Assembly: GCA_022316685.1 (NCBI GenBank)
Contig: JAKJHU010000141.1
Location: forward strand, 1,396,347-1,460,346
From: Progne subis subis
Lineage: Eukaryota > Chordata > Aves > Passeriformes > Hirundinidae
Length of the DNA stretch: 64,000 nucleotides
Direction of reading: 5' to 3'
Below the pieces are notes generated by a model. It did no database searches. It was given only the letters and a program-made list of their open reading frames with translations, and was not told where the DNA came from. Below, piece after piece: positions 1 through 13,855 of this stretch; within the stretch, counting starts at the first letter, position 1; each line of letters begins with the position of its first letter. Position numbers and translations under genes: made by a program.

Positions 1-2390
1 CCCCTTCGGGAAGCAAACTGGGACTGGCCCTGGACCCTCCCGTGGGGCTGGCTCTGTGCAGCCCGGGAGCAGAAATGAACCCACTGCTGCACGACACCAA
101 AGCTGCCTCTTGGAGAAGTGTCCCAGGGTGAAATGCCAGATTTGAGCACAGGAACAAACAGGCTTGTGCAGAGTTTGGGGAGACCAAGGCAGTGAGAGGA
201 GCTGTGAATCCAGAGGAGGGGACAAACACGGGAGAGGAGTCACTCCTGCCTTGGGGAGCACAGGCTGGGTGCTGCTGGAGCTGGGACACACTGGAGGGCA
301 GGAGGAAGCTGAGCCTTGGAGGCAGCAGATATTATCTAAACTCGCCATAACTCCGCGAGGACACAGGAGAGGTGTTTGTGGGCCTGCCACAGTGTGCAGG
401 GATGTGCCCAGGCCACCAAGGGACGATTCAGGGAGCCAGCTCAGACTGGCAACCTCAACTTCCTTGTGTACAGATCACAGGACAGCAAGGGGTGGACAGG
501 AGCAGTTAAGGCGCCCCAGGGCATCGTGTCCCTTTCTGTCACTGCAGTGAGGGGAGGGACACAAAATTAAGGAGCCCCTCTTCTCCTGCAGTTCCGTGTC
601 AGTATGCAGGACACAAACCTGCCCTGAACCCAAGTGCAGCTCTTACAGATGTGTTTGTGCTGGTTTTGGAGACACAGGTGTACTGTGTCAGACCAAAATT
701 CTTTATACAGTCATAGCCTGTCTTCAGTAACAGGAGAGAGAATGGCAGGGAGGAATGTAAGTTAAAAAGGTTTGTTGTGGTACTTAATTCTGCAGCTATT
801 TGGACTTAAGGGTCTCCTCAGTCAGAGCTGGTACCTTCTTAATTGAAGGTACTCCATTTCTCTTCTGAGAGCTTATCTCATTTCTCAGAATATTCTACCT
901 TTGGCGTCTGCAATCTTGTGGCCGTGAGCTCCACACCGAGTTCCTCACTACACACACATCACTTTAAACAGGTACAAATCAGGTTTTCTCTTTTCCAACT
1001 CCCTGTAGCGCTTGTACTAAGCCAGTAAACAACCACAGCCTTGTGCTCTCAGGCTCACAGCGTCCCACCTCCTTTTAGACACTTCAGGGTTACTCATCAG
1101 AGCTCAAATAACACAAACACTCTCCAAAGCAGTTGAGAGGCTCTGATAGAGGCAGGAGGCAGCAAGGCAGGGAGAACTTTTGCAAGGGTTAAGCACAGAG
1201 CAGAGCTCCGGCAGAGTCTGACGTTCAGCAATGGGTTGTTGCACAAGAATAGACCGAAGGCAAGGCAATGGAAATAACTTTCCACAGAGCCTGTGCAATT
1301 AGATGTTACAAAAGCATGAAGTCAGGAGCCTAAGAGTATTTTGGAAGGTCTAAGCATTAATACGGAAAATAAATTCAAGTTGTTACAGAGAGGAGCTCAC
1401 AGGAAAGAATAGCTCAAGGATGCTGAGCCTGCTGCTGCAGGGCTCCATCTTCCAACTGCTTCCATATTTGAACAGAATTCCCAGGCAGCCGCCCCCTAAA
1501 TCCCCAGCACAGCTCCTAAGAGGCACACGTCATGGGCAGGCTGGGTCAGATCATTTTCCTTTGTGCTGCGACCTAGAGAACCCTCGGCACCGAACCAGTC
1601 CAGAGGCAGAAGTGTGCAGGCTCATTAGGGGCTCCACTAGACTCAGGCACCAGCAGCAGAAATTGAAAGAATAACGCGCGTGGAGAGGTCAAATATTTAC
1701 TCAGAGTACAGCAATTCTGGCAACACAGATATTGCCGGTGCCCAGTCCATTTTTGTGGATGACAAATGAGTTGGATACCTTTCAGTGGGGCTTTGAAAGG
1801 GAAGGTGACTGTTCCAGGCTGCCACTGGAGGCTGTTTCACCAAGCACTTGTAAGGCACCGGGAACAATAACTTTTCTGCAGGGGAGAGAGTGCACTGCTC
1901 CTCTGCTGCTGAGGACTCTGGGCATGAGGGATAAAGGAGGTTTTGCAACTCACCTCTAGCTCTGGCTGTACCACTTGACTTTTTCGCCGCCTGACTTTGA
2001 TAAAGAGCCTCCTTTTGGAGAAGCAACCAAATAAAAGCCCTTCCCTATATAAGCAAATGACATATGGTCTCCTTGTCCAAGATCACAAAAGAACATTAGG
2101 AAAGCCAAGATGCTCCAGAAAGAGGGAGAAAAATGGAACATCTGACTTGGTAAAAACCAAGCTGCCACTGCCAGAGACTAATGAACGGTTTGCTGGCTTC
2201 AACTTCTTTGATGATTAAACACCAGCTCCTGTTCCCGTCATTCTTGGGAAAGAAATTAAAGGACAAAATAGTCCCCAAGTGTGTTTCATTTGAAGGAGGG
2301 GGTAGGAGAAATAAGAGGAATTGTTTTGAAGGGGAGAAGACAGGATCTGCCTGCAGTCAGCCGCAAGGAATTGGAACGGCCTGAAATGTA

Positions 2391-2610
2391 CAGGAATATA
2401 CAGGAATGTACAGGATTGAACAGGAATGTCCAGGAATGTCCAGGAATGTCCAGGAATGTACAGGAATGTACAGGATTGAACAGGAATGTCCAGGAATGTC
2501 CAGGAATGTCCAGGAATGTCCAGGAATGTACAGGAGTGTTCAGGAAAGAACAGGAACATGTAGGAATGTACAGAAATGAACAGGAATGTTCAGGAATGTA
2601 CAGGAAGGAC
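2391..2610. repeat. 10-bp minisatellite CAGGAATGTM, 22 copies
   Basis: Twenty-two units sit in exact 10-base register over 220 bp. Consensus CAGGAATGTC/CAGGAATGTA, with variants CAGGATTGAA, CAGGAGTGTT and CAGGAACATG. A 60-70 bp higher-order pattern is visible: a CAGGATTGAA unit followed by three or four CAGGAATGTC units. It lies in GABRB4 intron 3. Confidence 0.96.
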
Positions 2611-5600
2611 TGAGCACAGTGACCACAGCCCTTCCTCATCCACCTCATCCAAGAGGGGATTGTCCATTTCCAAACAGATAAATCAAGGCATCCCAGACCT
2701 CAACCTGCCATAAGTAAATACCTGCCACAGCCTTTCCAGCCCTGAGGTAGCACAGAGCCAGTCCAGACTCTCACCTTTGCTGGAGGCAGGAGGCAGCAGC
2801 TTTTGTACTTACTGTACTTTTCATGGGGAGAGCAGTCCTGCCAAAATGCTGCTTTTAATTTCTGTTTTGGTGCAAGTGCCAGTGCCCAGCTTTACAAGTC
2901 TGGAGTTCTGCGTGACAGCTGTTATACAGAAAGTGACAAATATTTCGGATACTGCCCTTCTCCCTACTCTGCAGCCTCACAGGGAGGAGAGACACAATCT
3001 TTTTTTCCAGCTTCCTTCTTTTTGAATAGGCAGATGTCAGCACTGACTTGGGAATCAGGCCCTTCCAGCAGGGCAAGTAAGGGTTGGCTTCTAGGATATA
3101 CTCTGTGCCCTTCTGTGCTGCAGGTCTGTGTGCTCTTGAACTCATTTTCTTCGAGACCTGAGAAGTATTTTGCATGGATCTGTTCCCCTCGCTAATCTGA
3201 TCTACTTTTGTAGTAATTTGCATGTGTTTAATTGCTGAATGCATGACCAGAAACTGGGACAGGTGTCGGCAATATCCTCAACAGCTCAGGGTGTGCAGGG
3301 AAAGTGTGGCTCTGCTGCCCTACTTCTCTCCTGCCTGGCCCCATCCCTGCAGCACCTGGAATGGTGCTGGCCCTGCAGGTGACAGCTAAAGGACACAGCT
3401 GGGTCCTGAGCCAAAGGGATCAGCTGTGACAAGGCCTTCAGAGTCCTGAGCCTGGACCTCAGTGTCCTGTCTGAGCACCACGTGTCACCCTCTGAACTGC
3501 CCCGGTCCTGCTGGAAGCAGAGATCGGGAGGAAAGAGCCAGAACTGGTGGGCACAGGGACGAGCATCACCTGCTCTCCGAGCACAGAAAAAACAGCAACC
3601 TTGCTCAGAGTTACAGGCAGCGATCCCAAAATCACCACCTGCAGCACATCTTCCTCAGGCAAAGCTTTGAAAACAACGCCAGGCACTTTCTGCCCTTGAG
3701 CCATGAAATCTGTGAGCTGATGCACGCCTCTCCTGCTGGGCTGCTCTCCTCCCTCTGTCCCCCAGGTGCAGCAGCCAGGCCAAACCCAGAGCCCTTTGTG
3801 CCCTCAGTCCTGCTCCTGCACCACCAGCTGGACTGCTCTCAAAACCCACCACAACTCGAGAAATTGCCTTTTTCCCGAGAGTGGCCACATAATGGGGGCA
3901 CATTTCTGTTTCCTGCAGCTTGCCATGGCAAACCAGCACAGAAGGGCACACTTTGGCCAGATAACCCCCTAAGGGCAGAGAAGCAAGGCCGTACACAAAG
4001 TCTGGGAAAGGCTCTACACGGATTTGACCATTCTAGGGGCAAAAGGGACAGCTGTAACAGCTGTTACACGATCTTCTAATCCTAGATGGGCTGGGAACCG
4101 ATAGGGAACTCACATTTATGTTTTGCTAGAGCATCAGATGTCTCCAAATGGCTGCTCCAAGCTTTCCCAAGTCCCTTCTCTCCCTTACCATATTTACTTA
4201 AAGCAAAATCTTAACTTAGCCCCTTTTGTTGCCTCTCTTAACCTCTCCCCAGGCATGCACAAGGCCAGCCGTGCCCACAGTGTGGGACACACAAGCATCA
4301 AAGTCCCATCTCTGTGGAATCCCCAGAGAAGAATTATGACCAGGCATTGCAGAGCTGGGAAAGGCAATCCAACAGTTTGCTTTTTTATTACAAGATGCTT
4401 TTTGGTGTGAAGCGCTTGGTGATTTAAAACAGAATATGCTGACCCACCACAGAAAACCCTGGTGCTTTCCAAGGCTGTCCTCAGCTTCCACTGCTGACCT
4501 GCACTGCTCCAGCCCTCTACTCCACTGCCTTCCACAGTGCTGGTGCCTGAATTCCACCTCTCTCCTCCCCTCTCCCAGCTCCCCTTTCCCCTCCTTCCTG
4601 CCTTACAGCCTGTGCTGCCAGTGTCCTCCTGTACACACATATTGCCATATCTAATATACAGCCACGAAACCTCAAAAACGCTTTTAATAATTACTTGGTA
4701 TTTAATTAAACATGCAACAACCAGCCTATTAGAGTAAATTAAATCTGAGTGAGACGTTTGAACAGCGACTAGTGAAGATATCAGTTTCTAAAGCTCTCAG
4801 AAGGATGGAGGAAGGAAAACGGGATTCTGTCAAGGGAAAGTTGATGCTGGAAGATGAGTGATGCTTCCCAAACCTTTCCCCCACATCTCTGGGCAAGTGC
4901 GAAGTGTGTAAACACAGAAATTATTTTTTCCTCCCTGAGGAAAAAAATTAGACAGAGCTTATAATTCCCCATGCTATCAAGACCTCCAGTGCAGTTTGGG
5001 GCTGCAGAGGCAGGAATGTTATAAATAAAGCAATATTATTACTTTACATGGCAAAATAAAATGTGATATATCCAGCTCTGAACACTGAAACCGTGAGGCT
5101 CTGCAACAATACCAAGGACACACATTTGAAGACATTGTTTTAATTTAGGGAGGGAAGGTTTCCTGTTTCAGGTTCTGAGAATTGCCAGAAAGATGTCATT
5201 TCCCAGGAGTTAGCCAGAGGCAAACAATTCCTTTAAATCATTTAAGACAACTAGCACCTCCTGGATGAAAACATCACCTCAAGTAGGCTGGCACAGATTG
5301 GCTGGACCAAGGACTCAGACTGGAGTTTGTTTCCTGTAGAAAGCAAAGTTTGGTCACGCAGGAAGGATGAAGTAGATGGCGAAGAGCAGAACATATTTGT
5401 GGCAGGGGGGCTCAGTTAGGTCTCAGCACAGAGGATGGCAGCCCTGGTGCTGGAAGAACAAGGCCTGCCTCTAACAGGAACAAGCAAACTGGATGCAAAC
5501 CATTTCACCTGCAAACCCTCAGACTCCTGCACCCAGAGACGCGGTTCTGTATCTGGGGTGACTTTCTGCACCTGAATATCCTGCACAGCTCTATCTGTGG

Positions 5601-7716
5601 CCCCTCAGGTGACAAGCTCAGTGGGAGGGGATGGTGTTGGAGGAAAGGGCCAGGAATCAGCTTCATCTAGTGTGCACAGAGCACTGCCCAGTCATGCTGG
5701 GACAGCAGCAAAGGGCAGGGGAACAGAGGATCTGCTCTAGGAAAGAATTTCTACTGCCAGGGTTATTTGGAGTAGCAATCATGATGGATGGATGGATGGT
5801 GGGTACCTCCTCCTCCATCCATGGGTGAGTCTGCCCCTGGTTATTGCAGGCTCAGGCCGAGGGAACCAGCCCAGGCTGAGCCCAGCAGCAGCGCCCACCA
5901 TGAGAACCACGCTGGCCCGCTCCCAGTTCATCCATCCCAATCCTGACTGCGGGATCACAGACCTGACGGGTGGGTGCTGCTAACACTGAAAAGAGCATTC
6001 ACACTGCAGCTGTACACAACACTCCTGATTCTGCTGAACAAGTCAAGATTATTACAGGATGCATGAAGGGAAAAAAAAAAAGAGGTTTCAGCAGGCTGAG
6101 GAGGTCCACAAGCAGAGCAGGCTTTGACTTCACAGCCAACTGGATGGGGAGAACAAGCTGCAGTCCCTGTCCATGCTGAGTGAGTGCTCGCTGCAGCACC
6201 AGGACCAACAGCCCTGGAGCCAAGGAGCTCTATTTGCAGTGCTGGCAGGGAGCCCATGTGAGCTCAGTAAATAAAGTATCCAGATAATAAAAATACCCAA
6301 AACCACGGTGTAATTTTTTTTTTTTTTTTTTTTTTTTTTTCCTGAGGGATCTGATACAGAGAGAAGCGCAGGGCAAGCCCATCCCTCCAGAAGAGTGGAG
6401 CACACAGAACATGGAAGGTCTGATGGCTCACAGCTGGTACAGCTAAATACCTGACACTCCTTTTTGGGGCAAACAGCTGGGACTCAGGATAACAAGGTTC
6501 CGACTGGAGCTGCTGTATTGTAAAACCTCAAGTCCCCTGCAATCCCAACTAGAAACTCTTGATGGATAAAAAGGTCAATGCTTTGTGTATCAGTGACCCA
6601 GGAAAGCATCAAAGGAGGTGGGCAGGGGCACGGAAGGCACAGGCTGCCTTCCCCTGCAGCCACACTGAAGATCCAGGAGACACTGGGGTAGCAGGGTGCT
6701 GCAGAGGGAAAAGGAGACGAGATCCAGCCTGTGAGCAGTGAGCATGGTTTGGGTTTGCTTCCCTCCTCACCAGAGGCTCAGATGGGAGCTCAGCACACCC
6801 TGGGAAATGCAGGCAGGGATGTATGAGGTGGCATGCCCAGCCTGGTGACCCAGCACGCCGTGGAATGGGCAGCAGCAGACCAGCTGCGCACACCTGGCAA
6901 GCAGAGACGTGGGAGGGACCGGCAGATCTTGCCTTTTACTCCCTCCTCTGCCATTTTTTTCCTGGGTGGGGCTGGCCTGAGATTCTGTTTGTGCCAGGGC
7001 AGCAGGGACTACCCACAGCTCATCCCACATGCATGCATGCTGTCCTTCCCCAAAACAATCCCTCTGTCTGACTAGAGCATCTCTCTGGATCTCCAAAGAG
7101 CTCAGCAGACCCTCTTCCTTCCACCATCCCTTTTCCTTGAATGTTCCTTTTTCTCTGTAGCCTAGCAACTCAGCACAGACTCAGAATATTAACAGCTCCT
7201 GTCCCCGCACACGATCTTCTCCAGAGGCCTGAAAAATGTGATAGCAGAGAGGCTGAGAGGGGTAGGAGCGAACACGAGAGATGTGGGGAGCGTGCAGGGA
7301 GCCTCTCCCAGCATTCAGAAACAGCAGAGCCATTCAGCTGTCGGATCTGCCACCTTCACTTAACATGTACATAACATATAGAGCTATTTATAGCCCCCTT
7401 TATTTACATATTCAAATAGCAGCACGACACGCAAGCGCTTGTATTCGGATTTCGGTTCTATATTGAGGCACTGGCACTCTCGCACGAATACATTCTCTGT
7501 TGCTGGGTGCTTTAAATGTATGTATGACAGCATGTCAGAAGGTCAGAGTCTCAAGGTCTAATTTGGTTTTCAATCAAATCAGATGAAGCTTTCACTTTGG
7601 GGGGGAAGCCACTTTAGCATTCTGCAGTAATCCTCTCCGGTGCTGCAACACTGCTATTGAAACAGGTGGCACTTTGGAACACTGCTCTCCAATAGAGCCA
7701 GCTTTTTAATACATGC

Positions 7717-7744
7717 ATATATATATATTATATATATATATATA
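7717..7744. repeat. (AT)n microsatellite
   Basis: An AT run broken once by a TT step. Intron 3. Confidence 0.9.
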
Positions 7745-8510
7745 GGCTGGGGGAGTTTTGCCCGTGTAAAAACATGAATAAAAATTTAAGCAAAAGTGGA
7801 GTGGGGATGGGGCGGGGGGAGGGAATTATCCCAGGCAGTTTCCTGCAGTAGGAAATTCTAACTACTACAGGAATGCTGGGGTGCAAGCTGAAGCAGTTCA
7901 TACCAGCACCATACAACACTGACATGTTCAGAGCTAAAGATAACTCGGCTGATAGGGGAACAGATGGAGCACTGCAATGCATAGCCCTGCTCAGCTGAAA
8001 GCACGCTGCAAACCATCCAGCCACAGCCTCTCCTCCTCCCCAGCACGACTCCTCTCCTGGCGTGGGGCGCAGTCGCCTCCCAAGCGCGCAGTGAACTCGG
8101 CCTTTGCTGGGAGTGCACCCAAACGGCCCCGCTTGGGAAACTGCCTGGTGAGCCAGACACGGGAACTCTGCTTCTGAGCGCTGGGCCAGGGCTCACTCAG
8201 CTCTCCCCAGGCTTGAACTTGTACTGGAGGACTGGCAGAGCTGCTCCTCCGGGAGAGCAGGGCCCGTGGAAAGGGTCACAGTGGGGGATCACTCCTGACA
8301 ACCACGTTTTATTCATGCTGCAAACCCAAGGTCTGGGGATCGGCCAGCTCACCCCACGGCTTTCCCATAACACAGAATTTCACCTCATGCAGATGAAGAG
8401 CACTCTGCAAACTCTCCCATTAAGATATCAGGTGAGTGCTGGAAGATCCCTAGGCAGAAAAAAAGAAGAGTAGAATAGAAAGCTTCAGGGGCAAGAGAAT
8501 CATTCCGTTC

Positions 8511-8972
8511 AGAATCACAGAATGACCAGGCTGGAAGAGACCTCCAAGATCATTGAGTCCAACCCAGCCCATACACCTCAACTAAACCACAGCACCCAGT
8601 GCCACATCCAGGCTTTGTTTAAACCACATCCAGGGATGGTGACTCCACCACCTCCCCAGACAGACCATTCCAGTACTTTATCACCCTTTCTGTAAAAAAC
8701 TTTTTCCAAATATCCAACCCATATTTCCCTTGGTGCAGCTCGAGGCTGTGTCCTCTCCTTCTGTCAGTGCTGCCTGGAGAAAGACCAACCCCAGGTGATC
8801 CAGCCACCTTACAGGGAGCTGTAGAGAGGGATGAGGTCACCCCTGAGTCTCCTTTTCTCTAGGCTGAACAACCCCAGCTCCCTCAGCTGTTCCTCGCAGG
8901 GTTTGTGTTCCCAGCCCCTCTCCAGCCTGGCTGCCTCCTCTGGATGTGCTCAAGCATCCCAATGTCCATCCT
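8511..8972 (-). mobile_element. CR1 LINE, 3' fragment
   Basis: The + strand starts with the reverse complement of the CR1 3' end (AGAATCACAGAATGACC, then CTGGAAGAGACCTCCAAGAT), followed by the standard CR1 3' UTR order: CCACCTCCCCAGACAG, TGCAGCTCGAGGC, AGGCTGAACAACCCCAGCTC, TCCAGCCTGGCTGCC. It is 5'-truncated, as most CR1 copies are. Intron 3. Confidence 0.95.
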
Positions 8973-10676
8973 AAACTTATCCCTTATCCAACAGTTCAGT
9001 CCTTCCTCAACTGAGAGCTTACTCCACCAAGGTTCTCACAGTTCACCTCCTACTTAGGGCCAAATCGTGCCATTTGGCCAACAAAATTAATTTGAGGTCA
9101 TCATTAAGGTTGAAACAGTCATAGCCCATCAGCACAAGCACAGGGGAGCTTTTTTGGGGAACATTTTTTGGGAAGCAATGGAGCTGTCCCCTCAGACGAG
9201 GAGAGCCTCAGGCTCTGGTGGCAGGACTGCTGCTCCACCAGGCTGCTCCGCAGGCACCGAGTCCCTGAGACCTCTGTCTCCAAAGGAATTCCTGGGGCTT
9301 TGTGCAGATCCAGCTTCCAGCTGGCCACGGTGTTTGGAGAGACTGCATGGTGATCCTTGGCTTGTTACTTAGCAACTGGACTCCAAGTAGTAGCGAATTT
9401 ATTGGGCTGTCGCTGCAGTGGGAGCAACACCAGGAGCAAGGGCACGGGGAGAGTTTTGTCATGGGAATGGGATAACTTGTGAAGTGTTATGGAAGGCAGG
9501 CGAGATTTTTCCCTTCTACAAGTTGCCATAAATGCAGTAAATATTGACATATGAGTCACACTGACCTATTTTCTAGATTTTAAGCCGGGACAATCTCTTC
9601 GCAACTGATTTCAGAGGCAGTGAATGGGGAGCACTTCAGGCCCCTTCACGAGTTCACTTTATTCTTGACTATTTCATGCAACCCCTTTGGAAGAACCATC
9701 CCCGTGTGTCAGGCAGACAGGGGACCACTCCTTGTTTAAAACTTGTGCACCCAATCCCCCCACCACCACCCTGCAGAGCACCCCTGAGGCCAGACGCTTT
9801 CCTTGTCCTCACACACTGCCTCAGTCCAGGGGATGTTTCAGCAGAGCCAGTGGGAATTCTGTTAAAGAAAGGCATGGTGTGATGTGAGCAGGTGTCCACA
9901 TCTGATCCTTGACATTTTAGGCACTGTCAGTGCTGGTGAAAGTCACCCTTAGCCTCAGTGCTCACAGGATATCGCTGCTGCAAGGATAAAAATCTCCTAA
10001 CCACAAATCTAACGATGGCACGTGAGGTGTGTCCCTGACATCAGCTTTGCAAAGGTGTTTCTGGAGCTCAGTGGACTTCTACTCTTGCCCTCTCTCCAGA
10101 CGAGCCTCAGGGCAGGCAGTCATGCCTCCTGCACTGCAAACAAGAGCATCTCAAAGCTGCCAAGCCCAGAGTTGTTTGGAGGTTACTCTCCACCCTGCCA
10201 CAGACATCTCTTTTTCCTCCAAACATCTAGCAGCAGCAAAAAGCTGCTGTTGGTCTCCTTCAGCCAGCCGAGTGCTCATGTGTCTCCCACTTCCTACAGC
10301 TGGAGAAGCAAGGTGAGCAGGTCCCCAGGGTGACTGTGTGACCGATGGCAGTGTGCATACGGACCTTTGCCACCCCTTCGGGAAAATGCTGTTTCACGTT
10401 TGATTGTGTCTGGTTTCCCGGCCGTCCCCACACGCCAGGGGCTGAAGGGACAAGAGCTGTGTGAGCCCAGCTGTGCTGAGGCACCACCACCAGCAGAGGA
10501 AGGCACAGGTCCCTGCCTGCCCTGAGGAAACCTTTCATGCCAGCTGCCTGTTGCAAAATCCTGGTTTAGATCACAGCCCCTTGTGTATAAACAAAGCACA
10601 TAATGCCCACCTGCCCATGCCATAGTAGCTTGCCCAAGTCAGAGCTCTGCCATCCTTACCATGAGCAGATCAAGAC

Positions 10677-10905
10677 TCACAGGATCATTAAGGTTGGAAA
10701 AGACCTCCAAGGTCATGAAATCCAACCTCTGACCAAACGCCCCCATGGCCACTAAACCACACCACAAACTGCCAGGTCTGCTTGGTTTTGAGTACCGCCA
10801 GGGACGGTGACTTTAACACCTCCCAGGGGAGCCTGTCCAAAATTCTTAACCACTCATTCAGTGAAGAAATTTTTCCTGATTTCCAGCATGAATCCCACCT
10901 GAATC
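10677..10905 (-). mobile_element. CR1 LINE, 3' fragment
   Basis: Begins TCACAGGATCATTAAGGTTGG, then AAAAGACCTCCAAGGTCAT, and continues through CAGGGACGGTGACTTTAACAC and GAAATTTTTCCTGAT. It is a diverged, 5'-truncated minus-strand CR1. The element may extend a little further right, where similarity fades. Intron 3. Confidence 0.92.
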
Positions 10906-11987
10906 CTTCTCCATCACCAAGGCCTCACAGCACCCTCTGCTACCTACAACACTTCCATCCCAGGAGCCTCCAGCGATCCAGCAGGGCTATGTCCCCTGCA
11001 GCACCATCTGCAGCTCAGCACCAACCCTGCCTCCTAGTTCTCCCATATTTTGGCAGCCCTAAATATTCAGCAGCCTTGAATACCAAGATGTAACACGCAG
11101 AGGATTTAGGTAGCACAGTGTCACAGGGCTGGGGATACCCAAGGCTACAGAGAAATATTTGCAGCACTGGAGTGTCATGTCACATCTCACAGCATACAAC
11201 TCCAGAAAACTCTGACTGTAGGATTTACGTGCTTTAACCTCTGCTTTTTAAAAACATTTGGATACCCAAGGACATAGCAACTGAGAAGTATCTGTTTGTC
11301 ATTTCTCCATTGAAAAGAGACAGCAACAAAACAGAACAGTTTTCAATTAGGAATAAGGAAAACATTGGTACATTTGAAGAGAGTAGGTGGTACTAAAAGG
11401 CACAGCGTAAGAGTAGAACTTTTCTTCTTTAAAATCTTGGGTTTTTAAAGCTCCAGGCGTCTACACCAATGGAAAATCCTTTCCAAGGGCACACTGCAGC
11501 AAAGTCGGGTCTGTCCAGCATTGCAGGTGTCCATATATCCCAGTGAAAGCAGAACTGCAAAGCCTGCTCAGGACAGATTCCACCACAAAATCCATTTCAA
11601 GCACGCCCAAAAGATGGAAAATTTGATAGAGTGAGACGAGTGATGCCCCACTGACGATGGCATAAGAGGTTGTAGGATCAACTGTCCTGGTCAAGAACAC
11701 TCTTACACACAGCCTGGTCCACTTCATTTTTGGGTTAAAAGCTAATTGAGAACCCTTGCAGCTCATGGTTGCCTTGAGACACGCTTTACATCCCTCTTGA
11801 ACAGGGAAATCTGCCAAAGCAGACAGCTTGTTTTTCAAGCAAGCTTCGAGAAGTTGGGAAATAACAGCCACAACGCTTCCTGCCGTAACCTCCAAGAGAT
11901 CCAGCGCAGCGTGCCAGCGCCAGAGCAGTCACTCCAACAAGGCACAGCCTGGCAGCAGGGGCACAGGGCTGGGAAGCAGTGAGGTGT

Positions 11988-12150
11988 TGGGAAGAGGGTG
12001 TCCAGAGAAGCTGTGGCTGCCCCTGGATCCCTGGAAGTGTCCAAGGCCAGGCTGGATGGGGCTTGGAACAACCTGAGGGAGTGGAAGGTGTCCTGGTTTG
12101 GAACGAGATGAGCTTTAAATCCTTTCCAACCCAGACCATTCCGTGATTCT
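11988..12150 (+). mobile_element. CR1 LINE, short 3' fragment
   Basis: A plus-strand CR1 tail: GTGTCCAGAGAAGCTGTGG, TGCCCCTGGATCCCTGG, AAGGCCAGGCTGGATGGGG, then CCTTTCCAACCCAGACC and ATTCCGTGATTCT. Only about 160 bp remain. Intron 3, antisense to GABRB4. Confidence 0.93.
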
Positions 12151-13145
12151 CTGCAGCAAAACATCAAGGTCAGCTTTGGCAAGAGCTGTACCCTGACCCC
12201 CAACCCCGCCCTACTGCAGACCCCTCCCCAGCAAAAGGAATTGGCAATCCCACAACATCCCACCTTTCACACCCCTGTTCCTGCAAACGTTTTTATCTGG
12301 AAGCCTTGTTTCCTTCACTAGCCCTCTGCAACAATCCTCTTGTAACTTTTCAACTTGTCACTGGGTTTATAAAACTTTAAAGCTGGTGCTATAACAAACT
12401 GAAATTATGTTATTGCAGATGTAGGAGAGCATCTTGGGATGAATAAATTATAGGAGCCACAAAGAAATCATGACTATAATGGCTGGATGCTCCGAGCTGT
12501 CTACGGTGTGCAGACACAGGAGGGAGCAGGTTTAGGACTGCACAGATCACAGGGCAGGAAAATTGAAGCGTTATGAAGGGTAACCTCCTCTTATTTCAAA
12601 TGCATACAAAACTTCTGCTTAGTTTTCCTTATTGAAATAGTTCATTAATACTTCAAGGGAGTCTGAACTGTCTGGTGCCAGAAAAATATGTCCCCAGAGG
12701 TTGCCTAGAGAGGGAAAAGACTACATTGGAAGGATCAGTCCTTGTCTAGTCCCACCATGCAGGAATACACAGCACACCCTGAACAGGCCAGGACATCCAG
12801 CAGTGGGGGAAGACTTGCAGCTCCTTCTGAAGCCATTGGTACTGGACACCACCAGAACCAGGACAAGCTGGCTGAGCCAGACCTTAAGGTGAGTGACTGG
12901 GCAGCGTTCAGGGCACGAAGCCCAAGGACAGGCACCCACAGGCTGCTCCAGCTGAGTGTGACCTGAGCACTGCCAGAGGTCTTCGTTCCCCAGCTCTGAC
13001 ACGCTGCTGGACTCCTCAGAGACCTGGTACCACACCAAGAGACCTGAACGTGCCACTGCCCCTGTGCCACTGCACACCAAGAGTCCATGAACACCTGCAG
13101 GTTGTTCCCTTGATTCCTAAAGTTTTCAGCTTTTGTATTTTTCAG

Positions 13146-13544
13146 GTCCTGTGCTGCATTAGTGTAGAGCTCTGCACTCCACACGGAGTGTCAGCAAGCT
13201 CTCTTCAGCTTGGTCAGACCAAACAATCCTGCCAGGCCTGACAACCACGGACACCATCACAGCCTCAGGCCCTGAAACGTATAAACCAAAGTAAACTGGG
13301 GGGAAGCAAACTGGGGGAATGTGACTTCATTACCTAAAGCTGTACTTGGACAATTAACCCCTGATGTGCAAATAGACCAAACTTATATCTGCCCAAAAAA
13401 ACTCGTGACCATCGTCCACCTTGGGTGTAACCTCTGCCAGGCTTTTGACTGCCCGGGGTGAACCTGTTAAATGCCTTTAATAAATCTCACTTTATTCTCC
13501 TAACTCTGCCTAGCTTCTATTCCAGGGAGCCATTCCAGGCATCA
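13146..13544 (+). mobile_element. LTR-C (ERVL-like) fragment, copy 1
   Basis: This region is homologous to 26829-27242. It shares GGACAATTAACCCC, GATGTGCAAATAGACC, a CTTGGGTG..GCCAGGC block, AATAAA (13479-13484), then CTTTATTCTC and a GGCATCA end. The 5' boundary is approximate and no target duplication could be fixed. The style resembles passerine ERVL LTRs (from memory). Intron 3, antisense to the gene. Confidence 0.72.
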
Positions 13545-13572
13545 CCCTGCTCACTGCAACTCAGTCCCAGGT

Positions 13573-13855
13573 TGTTGCCATATTCTTTCAGCCTTCCGAT
13601 TGTTTACATTTTTGTAGTGGAGCCTTCTCACGGATTGTAACATAAACACGGTGATTGTTTTCGCATTCCTCTCTGAGGAGGGACAACTGATGGACTTCTA
13701 GTCTGGCCAGTGGGGTGGAGAGGTGTCAACCTTATTCTCCAATCCCTGGTCATTGTCCAGAATCTGTATAAGCGAGGTCAAGTAAATAAATTGCCCTTCT
13801 TTTTGCTCTGAACTTGGCTGTGTGAGTATCACTCTTTTTGCATCCTCTAGCGACT
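13573..13855 (+). mobile_element. Solo LTR, family LTR-B, copy 2
   Basis: A 283-bp homologue of the LTR at 18440. It starts TGTTGCCA and ends AGCGACT, where the usual terminal CA has mutated. It is flanked by perfect 6-bp duplications CCAGGT (13567-13572 and 13856-13861). TGTATAAG and AATAAA (13785-13790) are kept. It lies in intron 3, antisense, 28 bp after the end of an LTR-C copy. Confidence 0.9.
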
